A stretch of DNA of 64,000 nucleotides from Candidatus Altimarinota bacterium (GCA_021734785.1 JAIPIF010000006.1:1-64000), one strand, 5' to 3'. Counted from the first letter of the stretch, positions 1 through 8,639 are shown. Numbers and translations: made by a program. Notes: generated by a model not told the origin, from the sequence alone.

Positions 1-137
1 CCTTTTCCCTCCTGGACAATCGTGTACTCAATGCCGCCATCCAGGGTCACCTTTTCGACTTCAGAAGAAGAAAGCGACGGCGCCGAACAGCCAGAAATAC
101 CAAGCGCAACAAGGAATGCCGAGAGAAGTTTTTTCAT
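1..137 (-). CDS. Lipoprotein, N-terminal fragment
   Basis: The minus strand from position 137 encodes 45 residues before the window ends. They start MKKLLSAFLVALGISGCSAP, a basic n-region, a hydrophobic stretch and a lipobox (GISGC, Cys17), so the product should be exported, lipidated and anchored on the outside of the membrane. After the Cys comes a Ser-rich linker and a beginning domain (EVEKVTLDGGIEYTIVQEGK) too short to classify; the TIVQEG end is reminiscent of the start of FKBP-type isomerase domains, but that is only a guess. The gene diverges from tRNA-Ser. Confidence 0.7.
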   Translation of the reverse strand, partial: MKKLLSAFLVALGISGCSAPSLSSSEVEKVTLDGGIEYTIVQEGK

Positions 138-233
138 GTTTTGGAAAAAAGAATGTGCCCAAATGGTACTCGGGAAATCAAAAAAGACAATTTCCTTTTT
201 GTCATTCCGCACTTGATGCGGAATCGAGAATTT

Positions 234-261
234 TTGACGGAATTTTTTTTTCGGGTACACT
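234..261 (+). promoter_or_regulatory. Promoter of tRNA-Ser
   Basis: TTGACG at 234-239 and TACACT at 256-261 are 16 bases apart, and the tRNA begins 17 bases after the -10 box. The same TACACT -10 occurs before tRNA-Gly and the YceI gene. Confidence 0.6.
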
Positions 262-277
262 CTGCCCGCTCTGTTGC

Positions 278-367
<90 letters not shown>

Positions 368-369
368 GG

Positions 370-413
370 AGAGGCTGCCGATGCCCCCTTGCGGGGCAGC
401 GGTGGCCTCTTTT
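370..413 (+). terminator. Terminator hairpin after tRNA-Ser
   Basis: AGAGGC at 370 pairs with GCCTCT at 405-410 around an inner CCCC/GGGG hairpin, followed by a short T-run. It begins two bases after the encoded CCA. Confidence 0.5.
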
Positions 414-426
414 GAGGGTGGAGGCG

Positions 427-535
427 AACCCCAGGGTTCGAGGATTTGCACCGACCCTGCGCTTGTCGAAGGGGAGGATGCCAAATCCCTCGATTTCCCG
501 CGAAGCGGGATGAGAGCATCCCTCCCTCTCCGCCA
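427..535 (+). repeat. Degenerate copy of the tRNA-Ser 3' tail, split by palindromes
   Basis: The segment begins with a T-arm-like palindrome (CGAACCCCAGGGTTCG, 427-442) and ends at 518-535 with the same 18 bases that end tRNA-Ser at 350-367, CCA included. The two tRNA parts are separated by ~75 bases containing GGATTTG...CAAATCC and the hairpin CCCGCGAAGCGGG, so the T-loop is interrupted by an insertion. Bases 482-523 recur identically at 9447-9488 behind tRNA-Gln. Confidence 0.75.
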
Positions 536-568
536 TTTTTCCGAGATGCAAAAACGTCTCAAAAAAGT

Positions 569-596
569 TTGACATCTCCCTTCTCATTCTTAAACT
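569..596 (+). promoter_or_regulatory. Promoter of rpoB
   Basis: TTGACA at 569-574 and TAAACT at 591-596 with a 16-base spacer. The start codon is 120 bases downstream; the leader contains a hairpin (ACCGGC-TAAAC-GCCGGT, about 655-671), a possible place for leader control, although no T-run follows directly. Confidence 0.6.
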
Positions 597-716
597 GTCG
601 CGCGAAGTGCGCACCAAAAAGCTTCGCTTTCGGCAATAAAATTTTCGGGAAAAAGACCGGCTAAACGCCGGTGATTTCGTGATTTTTTGCTCCCAATTTC
701 TTCACCCTCTTGAGAA

Positions 717-3700
717 ATGGCAAAAAAAACGATCGATTTTCCAGCAACCCTCCAGCCGACCCTCGAAAAAAGCGGGCGGTATTTTTTTTCTGAGCTCGAG
801 AATAATTTTCCCTTCCCCGATCTGACAGAAGTCCAGACCCGTTCGTACGGGTGGTTTTTGGACAAGGGATTGCGAGAACTCGTCGATGAGATCAATCCCA
901 TCGAAGACCCGACCGGAAAGAAGTTGCGTCTGGAAATTCTGAATTATGAAGTCGAAGATCCAAAACACGACATCAACACCTGTCGCAAAAAAGGTCTCAG
1001 CTATGAATCCATCATTCGTGCGCATGTGGCACTGACCAATCTGGAGTCAGGGGAAATCAAAGAGCAGGATGTATACTTCGGCCAGATCCCACGGATCACC
1101 GAGGGAGGCACCTTCATTATCAATGGGGTGGAACGAATTATTGTGAGCCAAATTGTACGAAGCCCCGGGATTTTCTTTTTGGAAAATTCTAGTGTCCCCG
1201 GCACCTACCAGGCAAAAATGATTCCCAAGCGCGGAGCCTGGCTGGAGGTCGAAGCAGACAAGCGCGGCCTCATCTGGTGTAAAGTCGACCGCAAACGCAA
1301 AATCCCTATCACGATGTTTTTGCGGGCCTTTGGGTACGAGACCGATGACAAAATTCTGAAACTGTTTGAAAAAGAAACCAAAGATTTGGAGGAAAATCCT
1401 GTGCTCAAAACCCTCGACAAAGACGATACCAGCACAGAAAAAGAAGCCTGGCAGGGCGTGTACCGCCGCATCCGACCGGGCGATCTGGCCACGCCAGAAA
1501 ATGCACGAGCGTTTTTGGATGACCTCTTTCACAATTTTCGAAAGTATGACCTGGGGGCCATTGCTCGGTTTAAAATTAATGAGAAATTTGAGAAAAAATT
1601 GCCAAACACCCGAGAGGGACGCGTGTTTCACATTGAAGATTTCATCGACATGGTGCGCGGATTGATTGCAAACAATGCCGGAAAAGGAGAAGGCCAGGAC
1701 GATATCGACCATTTGGCAAATCGCCGAATCCGCGCGGTGGGAGAGCTCATTCAGAATAAGTTTCGTGTGGGGCTGCTGCGAACCGAACGCATTATTCGTG
1801 ATCGCATGTCGATCGTGGATTTGGAACAGGTCACCCCGACACAAATCGTGAACTGCCGTCCGATCACTGCTGCGATGCATGAGTTTTTCGCGAGCTCACA
1901 GCTTTCGCAATTTATGGATCAGACCAATCCCCTCGCGGCGCTCGAGCACAAACGACGCATCTCCGCGATGGGACCGGGCGGTCTCAGCCGTGAGCGTGCC
2001 GGATTTGATGTGCGCGATGTGCATCCCAGCCATTACGGTCGTATTTGTCCTGTAACGACACCCGAAGGACCCAATATCGGTCTGGTGCTGCACTTGGCAT
2101 CGTATGCACGAGTCAATGAAATGGGGTTTATCGAAACCCCGTACCGCACCGTCGCGCATACCGTCAAAAATGATGGAAAAGCAGCTGCCGGGCGCATTGC
2201 GGATAAAGAAATAAAAGACGGCAAAAAAATCGTAGCCCAAAAGGACGAACCGATCACAGCTACTGCTGCCAAGGCACTCGCAAAAATAAAAACGCTGAAA
2301 GAAGTCCCCGTCCGGGCCTACCTCACCGATGAAATTCAATATTACTCGGCCAATGAAGAAATGAAGATGTGCGTCGCCCAAGCAAACACCCTGCTGAATG
2401 ACAAAGGCGAATTTGCTAAAAAACAGGTCTCGGCCAGAAAAAATTTCCAGCCAGGGACGTTTCACGAAAGTGTCATCACGCACATCGACGTCTCTCCTCA
2501 GCAGATCGTCTCTATCTCAACTTCCCTGGTTTCCTTTCTTGAGCACGATGACAACACCCGTGCTCTGATGGGATCCAACATGCAGCGCCAAGCGGTACCC
2601 CTGATCAAACCGGAAGCCCCGATCATCGGAACCGGTATTGAAGATATTGCCGTGGGAGACCAAGTGATCCGCGCACCCGAAGCGGGAGAAATCCAGTTTT
2701 CTGATGCCAAAAAGGTCGTGCTGGTCGGAAAATCCGGAAAAAAACATGAATACGATGTGGAAACCTTTTTCCGTACCAATCAGTCCAGCTGTATCCTTCA
2801 GCGCCCTACGGTCGAATCAGGAGACCGGGTCAAAAAAGGCGATGTTTTGGTCGATGGTGCCAGTGTCAAGGACGGCGAATTGGCGCTCGGGCAAAATCTG
2901 CTGGTGGCATACATGCCCTGGCATGGATTTAATTACGAGGATGCCGTGATCGTCTCTGACCGAATCGTACGAGAAGGGTTGTACAACTCAATTCATATTG
3001 AAAACTACGAGCTCGATGTCCGCGACACAAAACTCGGGCCCGAAGAGCTCACTTCTGACATCCCCAATGTCGCCCAAGCCAAGCTCAAAGATCTCGATGA
3101 AAATGGAATTGTCCGCATCGGAGCCACCGTCTTGTCCGGAGATATTTTGGCCGGAAAAGTGACACTCAAAGGAGAAACCGAACTCACCGCCGAAGATCGA
3201 CTCCTGCGGGCGATTTTTGGAGAAAAAGCACACGACGTGAAAGATTCTTCGCTCCGACTCCCTCGTGGATCAGGAGGAAAGGTGATCGGTGTGGAAATTC
3301 TCGACCGATCAAACGGCGACGAACTTCCCACAGGCGTCCTCAAGCGTGTCGTGGTGTATGTGGCACAGATGCGTCATCTGGAAGCCGGCGACAAAATGGC
3401 CGGCCGCCACGGAAACAAGGGCGTGATTTCCCGCATCGTGCCCGCAGAAGACATGCCCTACACCAAAGAAGGTCGTCCCGTCGATATCATTCTCAACCCT
3501 CTGGGTGTCTCGAGTCGTATGAATATCGGACAGGTCCTGGAAACGCATCTGGGCGCGGCAGCTGAAAAAATGGGTATTCGCATCGCGACCCCTATTTTGA
3601 ATGGAATCAGCAACGAGCAAATCGAAGAATTTTTGAAACAAACCGGCCTCCCAGTGAGTGGAAAAGAACAGCTGTATGATGGGAAAACCGGCGACCCCTT

Positions 3701-4292
3701 TGACCACGAAACGGTCGTCGGGATCAACTACATGCTCAAGCTCATTCACATGGTCGAGGACAAGATCCACGCTCGAAGTGTGGGCCCCTACTCGCTGGTG
3801 ACCCAACAGCCGTTTGGAGGAAAAGCCCAGAACGGAGGACAGCGATTTGGAGAAATGGAAGTTTGGGCACTGGAAGCGCATGGAGCAGCCTACACTTTGC
3901 AGGAGATGCTCACGATCAAATCCGATGACGTCAAAGGTCGCGGAAAAGCCTACGAAGCGATTGTCAAAAATGAGCCGATTGAAGTAATGAGCCTCCCCGA
4001 GTCATTTAACGTGTTGGTCAAAGAGTTGCAGTCTCTCGGTCTCAAGGTCGAACTCCATACGCCCGATGACCAGATTATCGACAATCCACTCAAGATGGGC
4101 GAAGAGTCTGAAGAAAAGGATGCCCCCGAAACCAATCTGATCGAAGAAGCCGGCGGCACCACGGATGATTCAGACAAAAAAGGACTGGCTGTCAAAGAAG
4201 ACGAACAGGAAGACGAAGAAGATGATGAAGAAAAATCGCCCGGTGAAACCCCCACCGATGAAGAAGCAACCGAGCCAAAAGAGCTCGACTAA
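717..4292 (+). CDS. rpoB: DNA-directed RNA polymerase subunit beta
   Basis: 1191 residues, full length. Catalytic-core subunit of RNA polymerase. The rifampicin pocket is at residues 393-416 (SSQLSQFMDQTNPL...HKRRIS); D401, H411 and S416 correspond to E. coli D516, H526 and S531, all of the drug-sensitive type. Other landmarks are TTPEGPNIGL, AGRHGNKGVISRIVP and the closing ESFNVLVKELQSLGL. The last ~70 residues form a very acidic tail (DEQEDEEDDEEK and similar), unusual for the family. A GAG ribosome-binding remnant precedes ATG 717. rpoC, normally directly downstream, is absent: tRNA-Gly follows at once; neither is rplL upstream. Confidence 0.99.
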   Translation: MAKKTIDFPATLQPTLEKSGRYFFSELENNFPFPDLTEVQTRSYGWFLDKGLRELVDEINPIEDPTGKKLRLEILNYEVEDPKHDINTCRKKGLSYESIIRAHVALTNLESGEIKEQDVYFGQIPRITEGGTFIINGVERIIVSQIVRSPGIFFLENSSVPGTYQAKMIPKRGAWLEVEADKRGLIWCKVDRKRKIPITMFLRAFGYETDDKILKLFEKETKDLEENPVLKTLDKDDTSTEKEAWQGVYRRIRPGDLATPENARAFLDDLFHNFRKYDLGAIARFKINEKFEKKLPNTREGRVFHIEDFIDMVRGLIANNAGKGEGQDDIDHLANRRIRAVGELIQNKFRVGLLRTERIIRDRMSIVDLEQVTPTQIVNCRPITAAMHEFFASSQLSQFMDQTNPLAALEHKRRISAMGPGGLSRERAGFDVRDVHPSHYGRICPVTTPEGPNIGLVLHLASYARVNEMGFIETPYRTVAHTVKNDGKAAAGRIADKEIKDGKKIVAQKDEPITATAAKALAKIKTLKEVPVRAYLTDEIQYYSANEEMKMCVAQANTLLNDKGEFAKKQVSARKNFQPGTFHESVITHIDVSPQQIVSISTSLVSFLEHDDNTRALMGSNMQRQAVPLIKPEAPIIGTGIEDIAVGDQVIRAPEAGEIQFSDAKKVVLVGKSGKKHEYDVETFFRTNQSSCILQRPTVESGDRVKKGDVLVDGASVKDGELALGQNLLVAYMPWHGFNYEDAVIVSDRIVREGLYNSIHIENYELDVRDTKLGPEELTSDIPNVAQAKLKDLDENGIVRIGATVLSGDILAGKVTLKGETELTAEDRLLRAIFGEKAHDVKDSSLRLPRGSGGKVIGVEILDRSNGDELPTGVLKRVVVYVAQMRHLEAGDKMAGRHGNKGVISRIVPAEDMPYTKEGRPVDIILNPLGVSSRMNIGQVLETHLGAAAEKMGIRIATPILNGISNEQIEEFLKQTGLPVSGKEQLYDGKTGDPFDHETVVGINYMLKLIHMVEDKIHARSVGPYSLVTQQPFGGKAQNGGQRFGEMEVWALEAHGAAYTLQEMLTIKSDDVKGRGKAYEAIVKNEPIEVMSLPESFNVLVKELQSLGLKVELHTPDDQIIDNPLKMGEESEEKDAPETNLIEEAGGTTDDSDKKGLAVKEDEQEDEEDDEEKSPGETPTDEEATEPKELD

Positions 4293-4298
4293 AATAAC

Positions 4299-4327
4299 TT
4301 GAAACTTTGCGGGCGGGAGGCTACACT
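4299..4327 (+). promoter_or_regulatory. Promoter of tRNA-Gly
   Basis: TTGAAA at 4299-4304, 17-base spacer, TACACT at 4322-4327; it lies directly behind the rpoB stop and 19 bases before the tRNA, so rpoB transcription probably runs into the tRNA. Confidence 0.6.
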
Positions 4328-4346
4328 CTCGCTCGCTTGCTCTTTC

Positions 4347-4418
4347 GCGCGTATCGTATAATGGCTATTACACGGCCTTGCCATGGCTGAGATGCGGGTT
4401 CGATTCCCGCTACGCGCT
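4347..4418 (+). tRNA. tRNA-Gly (GCC)
   Basis: Acceptor GCGCGTA pairs with TACGCGC, discriminator T, anticodon loop TTGCCAT (GCC), T-arm GCGGGTTCGATTCCCGC, encoded CCA at 4419-4421. Reads GGC/GGU. Confidence 0.95.
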
Positions 4419-4425
4419 CCAGAAA

Positions 4426-4462
4426 ACTCCCGAGAGCCCTCGTGGCTGTCGGGAGTTTTTTT
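4426..4462 (+). terminator. Terminator after tRNA-Gly
   Basis: ACTCCCGA at 4426-4433 pairs with TCGGGAGT at 4449-4456, with inner GAGCC/GGCTG pairing, followed by seven T. A textbook intrinsic terminator. Confidence 0.85.
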
Positions 4463-4475
4463 GTGTGACAAAGTC

Positions 4476-4660
4476 ACTGGAATCGAACCCGGTGGGGTTC
4501 GCAATGTTTCCGGCAAACGAGGAGCTCCGCGACGAAGTGAGCCGCCGAAACATCTCCATGAATGAGGGCACGAAGTGCCCGAATGAGTGTTTCCCGCTCC
4601 ACGCTCCAGCACGAAAATCGTCCGGACCCCCTGTGGGTGTGGACGGTTTTTGCATTTGCA
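4476..4660 (+). repeat. tRNA-Gly tail copy 1 with its own terminator
   Basis: A T-arm-like palindrome (CGAACCCGGTGGGGTTCG) starts the copy; after ~95 bases of small palindromes (GGCACGAAGTGCC among them) the acceptor tail follows at 4591-4608 (TTCCCGCTCCACGCTCCA). Behind it is another hairpin plus T-run (about 4617-4652), as behind the real tRNA. So the duplicated unit seems to be T-arm + tail + terminator. Confidence 0.7.
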
Positions 4661-4669
4661 GAATGCAGA

Positions 4670-4789
4670 GCGGGAATTGAACCCAAGGGGTTCGGTTGTG
4701 TTTGTCGAAGAGCGAAGCGATTCGTGACAAACACTTTCGATTCCCTGCCGGAGGCAGGGAGAGAACTTCCCGCTACGCGCTCCAGAAAA
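4670..4789 (+). repeat. tRNA-Gly tail copy 2
   Basis: Begins GCGGGAATTGAACCC-AA-GGGGTTCGG, then a GTGTTTGTC...GACAAACAC stem and a CCTGCCGGAGGCAGG hairpin, and ends with bases 4767-4789, which repeat the tRNA-Gly 3' end and the four to five bases after its CCA exactly (23 bases). No terminator follows here; an AT-rich gene does. Confidence 0.75.
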
Positions 4790-4856
4790 ATCATCTTACT
4801 TTATTAGTAATTGCCATGTAAATAAATTACCATGGAGGTGTTTTTATTTTCTAAAG

Positions 4857-5225
4857 ATGGTAAAAAAAACAAAGCTACCAACAAGCGCTCGTATAATGGC
4901 CCTGCTACAGATTTTGATGGGATCAGTCTTTTTCTTAATCATGCTGTTCATAACTTTGCCATTATTCCTTGATGCTAAAGCATCAACAATGCCTGACGCT
5001 GGACCATTACTTATGATCGCCCCATTTGCCATCTCTATACTTATTCTCATCTGTGGAATCTTAATTTACAAAGGGAGACGAGATGCAGTGATAACAGCTA
5101 TTGTTTTAAATATTCTTTTTCTGCTTTTCAATTATTCGAATATAATTATTCTCTTCGTGTCCGTTTACTCAATCATCGTTGGATTTTTAGTCATAAATAA
5201 GCCCCCTTTTAAAAAACAGATATAA
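4857..5225 (+). CDS. Small membrane protein inside the tRNA-Gly tail array
   Basis: 122 residues, no family recognised. Four hydrophobic segments are visible (about residues 15-38, 50-68, 75-95, 95-113), with a basic start MVKKTKLPTSAR and a basic C-terminus KPPFKKQI, so it is an integral membrane protein. The gene is clearly more AT-rich than its neighbours and lies between tail copies 2 (ends 4789) and 3 (starts 5297) of tRNA-Gly, which suggests arrival as a cassette. A GGAGG is present 18 bases before the ATG, farther than usual. Confidence 0.6.
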   Translation: MVKKTKLPTSARIMALLQILMGSVFFLIMLFITLPLFLDAKASTMPDAGPLLMIAPFAISILILICGILIYKGRRDAVITAIVLNILFLLFNYSNIIILFVSVYSIIVGFLVINKPPFKKQI

Positions 5226-5296
5226 CTTTTCATTTACACTTTTATTTTTAAAAATAGGTGTTCCTCTTTGCTTCCTCACGAAAAGTAGAGAAAAAA

Positions 5297-5327
5297 CTTC
5301 CCGCTCCACGCTTCAAAAACTCCCGAG
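5297..5327 (+). repeat. tRNA-Gly tail copy 3
   Basis: CTTCCCGCTCCACGCTTCA followed by AAAACTCCCGAG: the acceptor tail with two changes plus the first half of the tRNA-Gly terminator. It bounds the AT-rich gene on its right side. The 90 bases from here to the next gene hold only a TCAAAAA/TTTTTGA-type A/T palindrome. Confidence 0.65.
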
Positions 5328-5415
5328 GATTCTTCTGATTTCCGTTTTTTGATAAAAAATCAGATCTTTTTTCCACTCCCCTTTTCTGCCATACTCACAG
5401 AGATAACAAAAAAAC

Positions 5416-5889
5416 ATGAAACGAATTGTATTCCTCCAGTGGTTCCTGCTCCTTTTCTTTTTTTTAGTGCTCGGTGTCTTTCTTTCTTCTGGCGAAACCC
5501 CTCCGACCGAAGTATTTCTTATTTTCCCCATTCTGATTCTCCTTCTTCAGTTCGCAAAAAAACGAACAAAACTGGACATGAAAAGTGCAAAAATTGTTTC
5601 GTGTAACGTGCTCTACGTTCCCGTTTTTGGAAATCCCCTTCTTGGATTTCCCCTGATTGTTGAGCAGGATGGGCAACGAAAGAAAACCCGGCGCCTCTCT
5701 CCTGGCGATTCCTTTTGGCTTCTCTCTCGCTCGCCTGAAATAAGAAAAAACATCCTGAAAAATAGCTTTCGTTGGATCTGGAAAATGCACAAAATAAAGA
5801 AGCTTTCTCTTTCTTTTTACTTCTTTCCTGAAGAGAACACCCTCCTTTTTCAGCGAAAAATAAATCCATTTTTGCTAAAAAAATCATGA
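5416..5889 (+). CDS. Membrane-anchored hypothetical protein
   Basis: 157 residues, family not recognised. Two N-terminal hydrophobic helices (about residues 5-24 and 31-48), then a basic ~105-residue soluble part with many Lys, Phe and Ser. The stop overlaps the ATG of the CorA-like gene by four bases (ATGA), so the two genes are translationally coupled and the protein may assist or modulate the transporter; that role is inferred from position only. Confidence 0.55.
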   Translation: MKRIVFLQWFLLLFFFLVLGVFLSSGETPPTEVFLIFPILILLLQFAKKRTKLDMKSAKIVSCNVLYVPVFGNPLLGFPLIVEQDGQRKKTRRLSPGDSFWLLSRSPEIRKNILKNSFRWIWKMHKIKKLSLSFYFFPEENTLLFQRKINPFLLKKS

Positions 5890-6923
5890 AAAAATCCACC
5901 ATTGGTCTTGCGCCGGGGACGCTCATCTACGACGGCCCACAACAAAAAACTCATTTTTGTCTCTGGACTTTTCGCGAAAACTCGATCGAAAAAAAAGAAG
6001 GCGAAACCCTCCAAACGGTGCTCAAAAAACGGGATCCAAGCGCGATCTCTTGGCTCCAAATCACTGGCCTGGGAGATCTAAAAAAAATTCAGGCAGTGGG
6101 AGAAACGTTTGCAATCAACCGGCTGATGCTCGAAGACGTACTGAACCAAAATCAGCGACCAAAAGTAGAGTTTTCTGACACCGGTGATTTTTTGGTCGTC
6201 AAACGACTGGTTCTTTCGCGCAATGAAATGCATGTCCAGCAGTTGAGCTTTTTTTGGAGTCAAAATCTCATCATTTCTTTTCAGGACTCACAAGAACCCC
6301 ATTTTGAAAAACTCGTCGAACGGTTTGAAAAAAAACGAAGCCGACTGTTTCGGCTCGGAACACCATACCTGGGTTATGCTCTGCTCGACTTCTTGGTGGA
6401 TGAGTATTTTTGGATGGAGGAATTGTTGGAAAAAGATCTCGAAGAAATCGCCCGCGAGATGGCCCCAGGAAATTCTCATGAGTCGCAAACCCTTCTTCAT
6501 GAAATTCGGGTAGAGCTGCTGGCATTCCGCCGATCGGTCTTGCCGTTGGTGGAAATGATTGATCAGCTGATGAAGCACCACCGATACACGGAAGGAAAAC
6601 AGTCACTCAAGCCCTACCTGATGGACCTCCAGGACCACGTGCTGCAGGTGACTGAATTTATTCGCACCTACAGCGACACCCTCGAGAGTCTGTCCAACCT
6701 GGCTTTTTCGCTGACGGCAGAAAAAACAAACTCCGTGATGAAAGTACTCACCGCGCTAACAATAACCTTTTTGCCCCTCACTTTTTTGGCCGGAATCTAC
6801 GGCATGAATTTCAAATACATGCCCGAGCTCGATCTCGCCTGGGCATATCCGGCAGTGTTAGTGGCAATGCTGGTGATCGCCGTGACCATTCTGCTCATTT
6901 TCCGCTGGAAACGGTGGATCTGA
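5886..6923 (+). CDS. corA: CorA-family magnesium/cobalt transporter
   Basis: 345 residues, the usual CorA length. A long cytosolic N-terminal domain is followed by two C-terminal membrane helices; the signature GMN selectivity motif is at residues 306-308 (IYGMNFKYMPEL), and the protein ends in the basic RWKRWI. CorA forms pentameric channels for Mg2+ and other divalent ions. It overlaps the upstream membrane gene by four bases. The spacer to the convergent gene at 7011 (87 bases) is T-rich without a clear hairpin. Confidence 0.9.
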   Translation: MKKSTIGLAPGTLIYDGPQQKTHFCLWTFRENSIEKKEGETLQTVLKKRDPSAISWLQITGLGDLKKIQAVGETFAINRLMLEDVLNQNQRPKVEFSDTGDFLVVKRLVLSRNEMHVQQLSFFWSQNLIISFQDSQEPHFEKLVERFEKKRSRLFRLGTPYLGYALLDFLVDEYFWMEELLEKDLEEIAREMAPGNSHESQTLLHEIRVELLAFRRSVLPLVEMIDQLMKHHRYTEGKQSLKPYLMDLQDHVLQVTEFIRTYSDTLESLSNLAFSLTAEKTNSVMKVLTALTITFLPLTFLAGIYGMNFKYMPELDLAWAYPAVLVAMLVIAVTILLIFRWKRWI

Positions 6924-7010
6924 CCGTTTCCTGTCTTCCCTTTTGCCGTCCGTCATCCCGCATAAAAAATAAAAAGTTGCTCTTTGTTTTTTGTTTTTTT
7001 CCCTTTGTTC

Positions 7011-8639
7011 TCATCGCCCCAATGCCTGCAGGTGAATCCGGTCGAGATCGACGGGAAGTTCCTCTCGCCACCACGGCGTCAGACGAATAAATCGAACCGT
7101 CTCGATTTCGGGAACATTGACCAGCACTGAGCGAGCATCGACCAGAGAAAGTCCAGCAAGCTTTTCTTTTAGTGCTCGTCGCCAGCGCCGCTCCTCGGGG
7201 TGAGGAGATTGCAGGTCCAATGTTTTGACGCCAATCATTTTGACAGACAGTTTGAGCCATCCTTCTTCTGCCAGTTGTTCTGAATCCAATACCTGGTATT
7301 CCACCAGTCGATCATCGATCTCCACCAACCGCTGGCGATCATCGAGGGTTTGCTTGAGTCTTTCGAGTAAAATTTCCGCCACCACCTCTTGATCAAACAC
7401 AATTCCATACAATTCCAACATTCCCGACACGGACACCGTCTGCGTCTCGGTGCCAATGAGTTCCTCCGGGAAATGAAATTCCGACAGAGCCGATTTGAGC
7501 AGGTGAGGATCATCGAGCAAAATATAGTGCTTTTTTTCACGACGAGATCGAGACTGGATTTCTTTTTTCAGTTGATCAATCGCTCGAGTACGAAAGGTTT
7601 CGAGTAAAAATGTATGGGCGAATGTTTTGTCTTTTTCTTCGAGAAAATAATGCGTCACGGTCGAACCACCCGTAAACGCCCCTTTGTTTGCGCGGGCGTA
7701 ATACAGCTCTCGCAGTTCATCACGAAGCGCGGGAAAAAAGAGATTTGTCCCGGCGGTGATATTCCCCCGCTCACCAATGGGCACCTCATTTTCGTCAAAG
7801 TCATCTGCCACCACAGAAACCACCAGTTCGCCTGGTCCCTCCTCCGTGCGGGGAGGAATCTCCACTTCTTCGGCAAAACGGAAAATTACCCCATCCGCGT
7901 CGGAGAGACGAGACGGCACCAGCCGTTTTGGGTACTGTGTTTCGTTGAAAAGAGTCACCGGCCCCTGGGCCGAGGTCAGATCGTATTCGCGTCCGCTGGA
8001 AGGAAAGGTCTCTGTCGCTGTCACACTGGTTTCGACAAAAATCCCCGGCACCTGTGGCAGTTCGGATTCTTCTTCGGGGACCGTCGCCTCAGGGAAGACG
8101 ATGAGAACATTTTGAATCACGGGCTCGGCAGAGATGCGAGGCTTGACATCGATCACTGCCCGCGGCTGGATCCACCACCACACCCCTGCTCCGACACCGA
8201 GCAACAGCAAGAGCACAAAAAAGAACACTCCCCGCCAGCGCACCCAAAAGGGCGTCTTGTGAATTTCGTGTGAGGCAAATCCCTCAGGATGCTCCAACGA
8301 TTCTTCGGTGTCTTTCTCTTCTGTGCTTGAAGGCGGAGCAAGGACCTCGGAGACTGTCTTTTCTGGCGCATCCGCAAACGAGTCGGGACACGTTTTGTAC
8401 GTGGAAATTTTTTGGGCAGACAAAAGCCGTGTGAGAAAGGTTTCCTTCGTCACAAAATGGATTTCTTTTTTGAATTTTTTCGCCACGGTTTTCATTTTTC
8501 GCACGACCGCTTCGTCACGAATCGCCGGGACCCGAGCGGGCAAAACAAAACACACCTGCGCAGCCTCCCCCTGCTGCAAAACGTTCAAAATTTCAGCGAG
8601 ACCGTCGTCCTTCTCGAGACGCACACGGAGCAATTTCAT
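7011..8639 (-). CDS. Membrane protein with baseplate-J-like domain
   Basis: 542 residues from ATG 8639 (MKLLRVRLEKDDGLAEIL). A ~100-residue soluble start is followed by an acidic linker, one membrane helix (VFFFVLLLLLGVGAGVWWW), then an external region whose central part (VTLFNETQYPKRLVPSRL, DADGVIFRFAEEVEIPP, NITAGTNLFFPAL, ANKGAFTGGST) resembles the baseplate J/gp47 family. Single-pass proteins of this kind are common in Patescibacteria genomes and unlinked to phage genes; function is unknown, perhaps a surface assembly. No phage genes lie nearby. A longer start at 8789 would add 50 poorly conserved, repeat-derived residues and is less likely. Confidence 0.6.
   Translation of the reverse strand: MKLLRVRLEKDDGLAEILNVLQQGEAAQVCFVLPARVPAIRDEAVVRKMKTVAKKFKKEIHFVTKETFLTRLLSAQKISTYKTCPDSFADAPEKTVSEVLAPPSSTEEKDTEESLEHPEGFASHEIHKTPFWVRWRGVFFFVLLLLLGVGAGVWWWIQPRAVIDVKPRISAEPVIQNVLIVFPEATVPEEESELPQVPGIFVETSVTATETFPSSGREYDLTSAQGPVTLFNETQYPKRLVPSRLSDADGVIFRFAEEVEIPPRTEEGPGELVVSVVADDFDENEVPIGERGNITAGTNLFFPALRDELRELYYARANKGAFTGGSTVTHYFLEEKDKTFAHTFLLETFRTRAIDQLKKEIQSRSRREKKHYILLDDPHLLKSALSEFHFPEELIGTETQTVSVSGMLELYGIVFDQEVVAEILLERLKQTLDDRQRLVEIDDRLVEYQVLDSEQLAEEGWLKLSVKMIGVKTLDLQSPHPEERRWRRALKEKLAGLSLVDARSVLVNVPEIETVRFIRLTPWWREELPVDLDRIHLQALGR

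Noticed and set aside
655-671. Riboswitch or attenuator in the rpoB leader
   Set aside because: There is a hairpin but no adjacent T-run and no recognisable motif.
7011-8639. Prophage tail region
   Set aside because: Only a single baseplate-like domain; no capsid, terminase or tail genes around it.
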